Positions 14,475 through 25,117 of a stretch of 64,000 nt of DNA are shown here, piece by piece. Positions within the stretch are counted from its first letter, which is position 1; each line of letters begins with the position of its first letter. The stretch spans positions 1,488,001-1,552,000 of the forward strand of contig JAHRBS010000004.1 of NCBI GenBank assembly GCA_024305745.1, given 5' to 3'. The notes under the pieces are model-generated. The model ran no database searches. It saw nothing but the letters and a program-made list of their open reading frames with translations, and was not told the DNA's origin. This stretch comes from Polyporus tsugae. Its lineage: Eukaryota > Basidiomycota > Agaricomycetes > Polyporales > Polyporaceae. The translations under genes and the position numbers were made by a program.

Positions 14475-15234
14475 ATGCATTACTTCTCGCAGTTCTTCAA
14501 CTACGAGTGAGTCTATACTGGTCTACTCGTGTGAATAGGACCTGTTGCTGACGGTCCCCTCTCTCATCGCCCTCCGTACCATCGGTTGTTGCTCGCCTGC
14601 CCGTCTTGCCTCCCGCCTTCGCCTACATCCGCACCTACGTAGTCATCCATGGTCGCACGTCGTCATCGGGATGTGGCATAAATACCCCAACCAGCACTGC
14701 ACTCATGTAGTGACTATCGACGTCGTGGACCGTTCTGTTGACCCAAACACTGGCATCGTTCGGACGGAACGGATATTGGGGTGCAAGCAGAAGGCACCTA
14801 CATGGATAGTGAAGGTACGCATCATTCGCTCCCTTGCATGAGTCTACCGTCCCTCACCAGCTCTCATATTCCTTCGCCCCATTTCGCATACGCAGTTGTT
14901 CGGCGGATCAGAAGATGCCTTTGTGCGCGAAGTGTCCTTTATCGACCCTTCGACACAGACCGCAACGATCACGTCCGTCAACCTCTCCCTGTCGCAGTTC
15001 GCAACGTGCTACGAGAGCATCCGCTATTCGCCCGCGTCCCGGACACAGACGACCTTCCACCAGACAGCCGAGATTCAGGCACGCTTGAACGTCTGGCGGG
15101 CTGCGTCGGACAAGCTCGAGAACTGGCTAGTCCAGCGGTTCGAGCAGAACGCGCATCTCGGAAAGCTCGGCTTCTCGGACGTCTTGCGACAGCTCTGGGA
15201 GAACCATGAACAGCAACAACGCCAGACGGCATGA
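14475..15234 (+). CDS. UPS2: PRELI/MSF1-domain lipid-transfer protein, Ups2-like
   Basis: Exons 14475-14506, 14643-14814 and 14896-15234; 180 aa, one PRELI domain filling the protein. In yeast, Ups2 with Mdm35 carries phosphatidylserine across the mitochondrial intermembrane space for conversion to phosphatidylethanolamine. Seen here: an N-terminal MHYFSQFFNY, then HPWSHVVIGMWHKYPN, THVVTIDVVDR, TERILGCKQKAPTWIVKLFGG, and the C-terminal helix ending in LRQLWENHEQQQ. The KYPN block, the REVS block and the LENWLVQRF segment match Ups2/Slowmo better than Ups1 (inference from known family patterns). Intron 1 is 136 nt and phase 2. A paralogue of the Ups1 type lies at 38281-39165 with an identically sized first exon. 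Confidence 0.88.
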
Positions 15235-16055
15235 CCGGGTGCCTCCTCCCACCGTGCCCGGATCCCACCCTTATATCCCTGTTGCTTTTCCGTTCGAGTT
15301 TCGGTCCTGGGTTATTCCTTTGTCTTACGGGTATTTGGTGGAGATTGTCTGTGTGCGTGCCCCTGCGTGCGCGGGTTATAGACGGGTTCGAGGACGTTTG
15401 TAGATAATAGACCGCCGACCCACCCCACCTTTCAAAAGCGCGGCGCGTCGTCGTCGAGGCCGGATTATACATCACGATATTACGATACATTCACTGTACT
15501 CTAACCCCCCTGCATACTTTGACGATCCCTTCGCGCGGTACACAATCTACGAGCCGCGCCTCTTAGATGCCGAGCTCGTACTCTACCTTACCCCGTTCCT
15601 TCTACTTGACCCCCTTCTCCTCCATTGCCGATTTCCCTCCCCTCCACCATACCGCCACTCTGTTGTTTCTGGAGATGTTGAGTAGTGTCATAGGCCAAAA
15701 AATTGCAATGTTTCTCGGAAGACTGTCGTAGATGGCTGCATGCATCATAACTCGAGCATAGTGCTATAGCCTTGCGAGAGGGTGATATGGTCCGGTCTAC
15801 CCGGACCGTTCCTAATTAAGAGGGAGGCGGGAGACGACGCTGTGGCGTAATCGTTAAACGCGCTTGATATCCACGAACTTGGCCGTCCTGCTCTCTGAAT
15901 CATTCTTATTCTTCTTGTCTCCGTCTCTTGGACAAACCGACCTGGCCATAACGACGGTAAAGCCTCCGTTCTTGCCTCGAGTGTTTGGAAAAACTCGCGC
16001 TGAAAAATGTCCGTGTTCTGTTTCGTCAGGGGTCTTTCAGAATACGCTGCTCTAT
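15235..16055. other. Intergenic region
   Basis: This region (0.8 kb) holds the 3' flank of the Ups2-like gene and the presumed promoter of TFC3. No coding pattern was recognised. Confidence 0.45.
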
Positions 16056-19000
16056 ATGGACGACGTCGTCCGCCATTGCTTGCGCGAGCTCTCGTTTGAC
16101 GGAGACCTGGGTGAGTGGACGCGAGAGTTTTTCATCCATGTGATCGTGTTTCGAACTCGAGGCGCGCGGCGGGATGGCAAAGACGTGGTCGTCGAGGGGT
16201 TCGAACCCTCAACAGGTCGTCTCTTTTCGATGTCCTGCAGTGCCTCCCCACTCGCCACACTTGCTTTCCTCTCCCCACGTATCATAGTAGGGCAGAACTG
16301 ATCAGTGTATGTATGCGCAGGTTGCGACGTCTCTCGCCTCGGGGACTTCATTTTCGACTTCTATTCGGCTTCGTCGTCGGGCCGTGTCGTCGGGCAGAAC
16401 GTCGACGATGCCTTCTGCGCGTTCGTCTGGTCCGTAATCGTCCAACAACCTGGCGTCCGCGTTGGAACCGTGCCTCCTGGGAGTTCGACGGAGGTCTACA
16501 TCGCCCCGCAGGCGAGCGCCATCAAGAAGGCGAAGGCGAAGGGCGAGGACACCACCGCGGCGGAGGAGCCCGCACCGGCGACGGGATTGGACATCGTCGA
16601 TGATGCTGCCATTCGGCCGCTCGAGGATCTGAGGAAGCAGTACGGTGACGCGCTGCGGGTTGCTGTTGATCCGGAGACGACGTTCGCGGCGCTGACGGGG
16701 TCGCATATACGGGTAGGGTCAGTTATTCGTCGCAGATGGATTTGGTGCTCATCGTTTTCGCGCATATATAGCCCTCGAAGTTGACACCCATGATCTACAC
16801 CGGTCTACAAATCATCACGCGAGGTAGAGAGCGTGGTGTGAGCGTTCTCGACCTAGGCAAGCAGTCGGGGTACGACCAGAAGACGTGCTTCTATATCATC
16901 AAGCAGCTCGTCAACCTTGACCTTGTGTATGTCATTGATACGTTCGGGAGCTTGAAGCCCACTAGCTGACTCACGGTGTCTTATCAGGGTCAAGCTCAGA
17001 CAGCCGGGCGTCAGCACCAACATTGCCGTGCATAAGTACTTCTATGAGCGGAGTCCTATTTGGCAGCAAGTCGTGGCGGAGGAGAAGAAGGCCGTGTCCG
17101 AGGCCCAAGCAAAGGACGAGGACGGGGATTCCGAGGAAGAAGATGAGGAGGAAGAGACAAAGCCGTTTACCCCAGTCCACTTCGATCCCATCGACTCGCG
17201 ACATCTGTCCAGTATGCCCGTGCTCAAATCGCGGCTGACGAAGCTACTGAAGGCCTGCCCGCATAATATGCATACTTCAAACAACCTCATGCTCAAGATT
17301 GTACGTTTTCCGTTCGCGATCGTTGTACGCAGTACTGATAATGTCGTGTATTGTAGGGGTTCGTGAATCCAACCAGGACGGAGCGGCGATTTTTCCGATC
17401 GCGTCTCCGGGAACTCATGGACCAGGGCTTCATCGAGAAGGTACATGTGCCACATGCCGATAGAAAGCGCTTTCCCGACAAGAAGGTCCCATGTATCCGT
17501 CTCCTCAGGGAGGATGCCACGCCGCAAGCGCAAGAGGAAGTCTTCCCCATGGAGGATGATGATATCGAAGGCGTGTTTTTACCTCCAAAGCATTTTGGCA
17601 TCAGAAGCTTACCTGGACCAGAGGTCGAGAATTCCCTTGTGGAGGACGACACCGGCCTGAAGACAAACATCTCCCTACACAAGCAGATGATCGAGTGCCT
17701 CGCAGAAGCCGGGACGACCGGTATGACGCTCAACGAGCTCTCCGCCGCGTTGGGCAACTTCGACAAACGCACCATCGACCTCCTCCTCAACCGGCTCGAG
17801 AAGGATCCCCCACCAGCGCATCTCGCCGACCTCGGTATTGCCCAGCTTGCAGAGACGCACGGGCGCGAGCGGCGATACAAGTACTACACCGTCGCGCACT
17901 ACCTCGCGCTCGCCGAGAGAGAGCGGTTTGAGGACCGGAGGTACCGTGACGTCGACATGTCCGCCGTGGGGGCCTTCCTGCCTGTCGAGGCGGACGCGTT
18001 CTACGAGAACGAGGAGGAGCTGGACCGGCACGTGTGCAAAATGAGCACCTCCAAAGGGAGCGGCGCGTCGGCCAAGGCCAAGGGGAAGAAGAAATATATC
18101 AACCCTACCTTGCCTAACGGGTCCATCAAGAAGGGGCGACCGAGGAAGTCGCAGGGGGCAGCGGAGGATGGAGAGCCGGTACCAACGGTGTCGAAAAAGG
18201 GCAGGAAGCGGAAGAGGGAGGAGACTGAAGGCGAAGACGGTGGTGGTGCAGAACCCCCTCCCAAGAAGAAGCGTGGTCGACCGCCTAAGATCCCTGCAGC
18301 AAGCATTACGTCGGAGGGTGGCCCATCACAGGCAGCTCCCACTCCCAAGAAGAGAGGACGACCTCCGAAGAAGAAAGTCGTAGTTGCTGGCGAGCAGGCC
18401 AGCGCGTCTACTGGACCCTCGTCCGAGCTACAGGAGAGTTTATCCATTGCTCCGAAGAAGCGTGGACGGCCACGGAAGGTTCGTGAGCCGGCAGTGGATG
18501 TTCCGCTTCCTGATGAAGCTCCCGTTCCTTCTGAGGGGCAGGAGAATGTCCCGCCTGTCTCCTTGCCAATAGAGGATGTCTTTATGGCTGAGGGACGTGC
18601 TTCATCCCCTTTGTCCTCTCTACCCTCCTCGCCAGCCCCTACGTCCTCGATGACTGAAACGACAGGGAGACGCGCCGAAGAGGTGATCCCAATTGGTCCT
18701 CCACCTAACCCGGAAGACGGTCAGGAGGGTCCTCGGCCGCTATTGACTTCGCAAGATGCCCACGAAGACGGGCCTAGCAGCGGTCTTCGACGTTCCACGA
18801 GGACACCGAAAGCCCGGAAGCAAATCGAGGCACCACCCCCTCCGAAGAGAAATACGCGACGAGCACGCCCTTCCGCGACTACCGCTGCAGTTGACGAAGA
18901 GGGAGTGAATCGGACAATGCAAGTTGACGAGCCCACGTCCTCCCAGTTGCCAACTAGGGACAATTCCGATATTCTTGAAGAGACGCCTTCGGACAGGGTG

Positions 19001-22000
19001 GCTGTTGAGGCCAACGCCAACAACGACATTCCTATCGATCCCGCCCTCCTGGGAGGTGACGACTTGTCACGCCTTGCACAGGTACAAGGACATTCGTTGA
19101 TAGCGATGGTTGGTAGCTTTCGCTGTTAACATCCGTGTTTAGTGTTTTGCTGATGTTGATCTCAGACGCCTCCACCCGAATTCCCTGAGGCTGGCTCAAG
19201 CACTATTCAGAAGCGCGATCAGCCAGACACAGCCTCCGAAGCACCTTCAGCCAAGCGGACCAAGGCAGGCGACAGCACCAGATTCCGTTCAAGGGGTAAC
19301 ATATCCCAGCCCCGAAGGGAGAACGAAATCTTGCGCCTCCTCACCGAGGCTGATGGGATCGCCAATACCAGTACCAAGGAGTTCTACGATGCACACGCGG
19401 CCCTGGTCGAGAGACTTGTCAAGGGTGGTGAACCCACGAGTATCCCTATCGGGTCGCGAATCGACAAGAGGACCCTGGAGGCGGCGCTTAGGGACCTCGA
19501 GTCGAAGGGCAAGGTTAAGCTCCTCGCGACGTCGGTGCCCACGCTCACCGGGGGCACTCGTATGGCCCGCGTCGCATACCTCCCCGAGACCTCTTCGGAC
19601 GCGTTGAACGTCTTTCTTGCTGAGCTTAGCCAGTATCTTGGTTCTCTTCCATCTATCCCTAGCGCGGGCAAACTGAAGACCGTGGAGGAACCAATCGACT
19701 ATGGCGGGGGCCGGGCGAAGGTACCAGATCGCGTCCGCCCCTCGCAGGCCCCGGAGCAAGTGGGCGATGAGGTCCAGGAGATCAAGCTTGCCGATATGGC
19801 GACATTGTTCCAGCAGGACGATAATGTCATTCACAATGCACTCCTGACCGAGAAGAACACAGTGGCACAACTGTACGGGTACAAAGTTGGCAAGGCGGCG
19901 AGGGCGCGCACTCTACATACGACCACCGTCGCACTGTTTGAAGAGGACCCAGCGTCTGCACAAGTTGTCTCCAAGGATCACAAGATCATGCACATCTCGT
20001 ACTACCTCACGGATATCCCTATCTCCATCTATTGCTCCCTTGTCGCAGTTCTCCAGCCTGACCAAGAACTTGCAACGCTCCTCCGCTCGCCTGCGGGACA
20101 AGATACACCGGTGGGCGCGGTCAGCGATTCCCTTCGCGCCGCACTTGCTCCCGCGCAATCGAAGTCTCGTGCCCGGATACTCTCCCTCCTGGACCTCCTG
20201 CAAATACTTGGCCTCGTCACTCCCCTTGTACCTGCCGAGTCAGACACCCCAGAATTCGTATGTACGGACAATGGGGAGTATCCCGCGGCCTTCGACGTCG
20301 CACCTCCTATGACCTATACACCCGCAGTCGCACCTTCGTACTGGCGATTCAACGACAGCGCACCTATCCGTCTTTGGGCACTCGGGGATGGTCTTCCTCC
20401 AATCTGGAAGACGGCGTGGGTCTCTACCAGTCGACAAGTTGCCCTGTTCTGGAGTGATCTTGAGAAGGTCTGTACCGACTTGATATACGCCCAGGAGGTC
20501 CTTGGGGCAACGGCCGTGCCGACAGGACCAGCCAGTGGAGAAGTCACCACTGCGGGCAAGTCCCTCAGGCGCGCGATTTCCTGGAGCGCCGTCTACAACT
20601 TGTCGTTCTACCAGACCGAGTACCTGCGCCGGCACATTGATCCTGCGACGAGCAACACGCCCTTGGAAGATGAGGATGAAGCTAGGCGCGAAGCGCAGCT
20701 AGATCGCCTCTCTTGGATCGTTAGCGCCTCCAAACAGGTCCTCGCGAGCTGGTTCGAGAAGGCGCGGAAGAAGCACTTGCGAGACCTCAAGAAACGCAAG
20801 CAGTCTACAGCAAAGGGGAAACGCAAAGCGGAGGCGGGCGAGGATGCGAGTGCCGTACTGTCGCGTCGCGCGGCCGAGGCGAAAGAACAGCGCGAACGCG
20901 ACTGGGAGGACATGGTCCGGCGCGTGCATCCTGGGGAGCTCAGACAGTCTGCTGCGCAACGTGTCCATAGGGTCAAAGGCAAGTTCATGCAGGGCAATGC
21001 GAAGGCGAGCGAGAAGTGGGAGGCGCGGATCCTGGAGGCGATCAAGGAGGCGGATTTAGTCGCGGAGAAGCTATTGTCGACGGCGCGCGCACCGCTGTTC
21101 CCGCCCATGCCTGTGGCTAAACCGGCGTTGCCGGCCCCAGCCCCGGCCAGCCTGCAGGAGAAGGACGTCGACGAACTCATTGCCTCGCAGGGTCCGCGAG
21201 TGTCGCAGGACGCGCGGACTGGGAAGAAGACTAGGAAGGGGAAAGAGAAGGACACCGGTGAGCTACTCACAGTCCTTTTTGCGAACCCGGCACTCATATG
21301 ATGACCAGGCGAGACTGATATCAAGGCGCCCCGTCGACATCGTTTCCTCTGGAATCGGGATTACGACGAGCTTGTGCGGGATGCGTCCGCCATTATCAAG
21401 GCTCGATGCCGTGGCCCTACGCGCCTGGACTGGGGTGCTATGGAACAAATATTCCCTGCCGTCCCTCGAAATTCCGTCAGACAGCGTCTCGTACATCTCA
21501 AAGAGGTCCCCGGGACGGAGACGTACCTCTCCCGTCTCGAAGACAAATGGTACGACCTGTGGGTACAGCATCGAGGCACCGAGGTCCTGCCCGACCCAGA
21601 CCCGGAGAGCGCGACGAATTTCGACCTGGCGACGCATGTCAAGTTCCTGCGCAAGCATATCGACAAAAACGCAATGTGGGTTTCCCGCGAACTGTCCTCC
21701 CGTGATTGCTGACGTGCCTTTCGCTCTCTCTCAGACGTGTGGGGTTCGTGGAGGTGCAAGACAGCCAGAAGGTCGACCTGCCGGCAACTCTCGAGGACAT
21801 TCAGCAATGCTACGAGGTCGTCGAGAAGGTCGCGAACGCGCCGCAATGGGACTTCATGTGGAGTGTGGTTGCGGAGGAGGCCCGCGAGAAGCAGTTCGCA
21901 CACCGCGCAATTACGGCGGAGGTCGGTGACATGCCGCCCGCACCCGCGTACGAATCAGACATATTGTATGTAGCAGATGCGGCGGTCAAGGTGAGCGTCT

Positions 22001-23951
22001 TTGCAACCCCACGGGGGTAACGATGTTAACATCAGTTACAGATGGCACTGGGCAACCCCAACGAGACCTACGATGCGGACGTAGCGTCTCGGCTTCTCAA
22101 GGGCGTCGGGGAGGAACCTGTGCGCCTGACTACAACCGAGCTACTGAACCGTGGCGTGCTGGCCAAGACGATTCGAGACCCAACAAAGACAAAGCCGGGG
22201 CGGACGCTTAAGATATCAGACAAGTACGTAACCAGTCCCCACCGTCGTGGCATACCGAGTTACCCGCCAGAATTTCTTGGCGCTAACTCTGCCATTCGTC
22301 TCACACATCAGCAACTTCAACTCGCTAGGCGGCCAACTGCATAGGGAGCTCTTTCAAGATGCGTCAGCACTGGTGGATCTCATCGTCCAACAGCAGCACC
22401 AGCAACGAGACGGCCCTGACGCTGCCTCGGGTACAGCCCCTGAACAATGGCAGGAGTGGTCTTTACTCGCGACGGACGGTGACACTGCCTTCCTCCTCGA
22501 GCTCGCGTCAGAAAACAAGGTATGTTGGGGTTCTCATCGAGAGGATCTCCGATGCCTGTCTGCCGTTCGTAATGATGATGAGGTCTCCAGGTCCGGTTTG
22601 ACGTCGATACCTCGCACCCTCAGTCAATGCGCCCGATTATCGACTGGAATAGCAAGAAAGCAGGTGCGCGCGCTGACAATCACCTCCTCACCTTCCATTT
22701 AAATCGGGCTGATTTTCCATTTGGTTTGGGCAGACGACGACGACATTGAGACCGCCATCCGCGTACGCTACGTGAACGTCTCCCGACCACCCCGAGCATT
22801 GTCTCCCCAAGAAGCCCGCCCAGAGCCTTCGGGCATAAGCGCGGGAATGGAAATGGATGTCGATCAGTCGTCTCTCCCCCTCGAACACGGCAAGTTGGCA
22901 GATGGGAATCCCGCGTTCTGTCGACGCACGTCAGAAGGCGTGATAGACTGCCAAGCGTGTCTCCAACAAGCCCGGGAGTCTCTCTTGCGGGAGCTGAACG
23001 CAGACGAACAAGCTGCAGTCCGCCACATCCTAGGAGTACTGGACGAGGCTGGTCCGCCGGGTCTCACGAAGCAGGATTTATGCGTAAGTGACTAGCAACG
23101 ACGACGCCGAATTGTGACGTTTTGATATAATGCTGATGGGTGCAATACAGGGGAAGGTAGGGTTCGTCCTAGAAGACACGTTGTCCTCGGTCGTTCAACG
23201 CATGACGGAGGGTCCTGTTCCTCTCGCGTATTGGACGGGATACAGCGCCATCGCCCTTGTGGCGTCCGCTTCTATCCGGAAGTGGACAGTGACCATTTCC
23301 GACAGCCAAGAAGAGGAACCCGAGTTGACCTCCGAGCCCCCGCAGAAGTCGATGATCTTCCCCCGCCGGTGGTTGGACATCTACGGACGGAAATTGACGG
23401 AGATGTGGGAGTCCGCGCTGCGTGCAGTCCTGGGCTTGGTTCTCCTTCACCCGGGTGTTTCTCAGGTACAGTGCATCCACCTCTTTCCCGAATTCCCAGG
23501 CCCTAATACTTCCACCTCGGCTGGCTTGCGAATCTGTTCGTTCATCGTCATCTTCCTTCTCGTTGGCTGATTTCTCGGACATCCACAGGCAGAGATCCGG
23601 TGGAGACTGCGAACTGCGTATGACCGCCACGAGGTGGGCGAGGTGTTGCAGACGCTGGTCGAGGCGGGATACATCACCGCACGCGTGGATCCCGTGCATG
23701 TGCACCAGGGTGGAGCGTTCGGGGGTGCCCTTCCGGATGAGCGGGAGGAGAGGTACACGTTCTGGTTCCTGGCGGATGTGGGGAGTGAGAGCGGGAGGCG
23801 TTGGTACCAGGTGTAAGTTGTTTCTGCCATCGCGTTACGGAAGTTGTATGATGGCTTGCGCGCATCGCTGCGAGGAGTGCCGACGAGTATGTCGTGGCTC
23901 AAAATCAAACACGAGGGGTTCGACGAGGACGAGCAACACGGATCAGGGTGA
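16056..23951 (+). CDS. TFC3: Tfc3-type B-block-binding subunit of TFIIIC
   Basis: Largest subunit of RNA polymerase III factor TFIIIC, which binds the B box of tRNA genes. Fifteen exons: 16056-16110, 16321-16712, 16772-16926, 16988-17300, 17357-19081, 19166-21257, 21309-21675, 21735-21990, 22042-22223, 22312-22519, 22591-22663, 22734-23083, 23151-23465, 23589-23812, 23888-23951; about 2256 aa. The winged-helix B-block domain lies near residues 149-210 (LTPMIYTGLQIITRGRERG, GYDQKTCFYIIKQLVNLDLV). A second winged-helix-like region (TGMTLNELSAALGNFDKRT) follows. Four AT-hook-like cores occur at about residues 562, 607, 633 and 670 (KKGRPRK, KKRGRPPK, KKRGRPPK, KKRGRPRK). A long Ser/Pro/acidic linker leads to further folded segments. 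The last exon is uncertain: the protein may instead stop at 23816, right after RRWYQV. Intron 1 carries a tRNA-like B-box palindrome. Confidence 0.9.
16187..16262 (-). other. tRNA-Ser-like relic in TFC3 intron 1 (antisense)
   Basis: Read on the minus strand, 16258-16242 gives GTGGCGAGTGGGGAGGC, close to the class II tRNA A-box region. About 40 nt later comes a perfect T-arm at 16210-16194: stem GAGGG/CCCTC with loop TTCGAAC, containing the B box. TCGAAA occurs where a Ser(CGA) anticodon loop would be. The acceptor stem and anticodon stem do not pair, so this is not a functional tRNA. It may be a degenerate tRNA or chance. The B-box palindrome GGGTTCGAACCC (16197-16208) reads on both strands. 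Confidence 0.35.
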
Positions 23952-25117
23952 AGTTGCAACCTCCTTATGGCTAGGACTCTGCTGCGCAAGTTATTTAATT
24001 TACTTAGCAACATTGTACATTTCAGGTACATTTAAAGCGACTCTCGGAGGACTAGAACTTGCAAAGGCCATCCATGCTCAGTTCAGCGCGTTCGTGGATC
24101 AGCACAAACCTATCAAGTTACCACATTGCGTGATTGTTGGATGGACGTGGACTGGCGGCCGCCACGCGGCCGGGTCGTGTGAGGGAATTGGAATGGGGTG
24201 CCCGGTGAACAACTTGGGCCTGTGGAGCCTGGAGGTGTGCAAGAATAACTCGCAGAATATTTAGCGCATGACTGAGACAACGGGCTTTTGAAAACTGCAA
24301 GTGGAAGCGCATGCTCCTGCGCAGGTGTAAACATGTGGACCATACTTACGGAGCCTCGCAAGAAGTTCGTACTTATGTATACCAGTCTGCAGTCGCGGAC
24401 TATGCCCGGAACCGAGGTCCGGCATGCGGCGCCGCTGGCAGCGTGTGCGGTTCGCGAAGACACCGCGGCAGAGGCGAGAGCTGAATAGCGCTGAATGCTT
24501 GCACGCACCTCGCTGGAAGGCGATGTTGCGTAAATGGGAGCGCAGCAAAGGATGATTGAGTGCACGCGGCCGCAGGAAGCTCGCGCGAATGGTATGAGCT
24601 GATATGAGGGGTTTGCGCTGTGCGGATGACGGAGAGGGGGTGGTTCATGTTTGGTGGTTGCTACGGGTGAGGGCATATGCATGGCGACACGGGGCTTCCT
24701 GATTGACGGCAACTGCACAGACGCCGGGCAGTTGGTCGTGCGGGCGATCGGGATTCGAGGGTGGGAGCTACGGGAGTGGCCAGAACCAACTACTAATGTT
24801 GCCCTCCATCCTCTCCTTCGCCTCTCTCGCGGAGAGGACTCCCTGGTTCTTACCATCACCACCACCCTTCCCCTCCTTTCTCCCCTCCAATCCCCCTTAG
24901 GATTGCACCTGGCGGGCGGGACCGTCGTTGCTTTCCGCCTTCAAGACCACTGAAGTTGCACTGGCTGGGCTTCACGTCGCTTCTCCTGCCCTAGCGGCAT
25001 CTTGATCTTCTGCCAAGGTTTTCAGTCTCGACAAGGCTTGGTGAGCTGTAGCCAGGGCTTCCTCTCCATGGCACCATGGACTGAACTGGCTATATGCGCC
25101 CACAGAACTTCCCAACA
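23952..25117. other. 1.2 kb intergenic region
   Basis: No gene supported. An open frame of 250 codons on the minus strand (24113-24865) has no recognisable domain and a composition typical of chance frames in GC-rich DNA. The right third is CT-rich and probably the promoter and leader of the next gene. Confidence 0.45.

Noticed and set aside
16187..16262. Functional tRNA-Ser gene in TFC3 intron 1
   Set aside because: The acceptor and anticodon stems do not pair and there is no clear Pol III terminator; kept only as a possible relic.
24113..24865. 250-codon minus-strand open frame between TFC3 and the membrane protein gene
   Set aside because: No domain, signal peptide or splice pattern; composition is Arg/Ser/Pro-rich as expected by chance. 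No promoter-like context.
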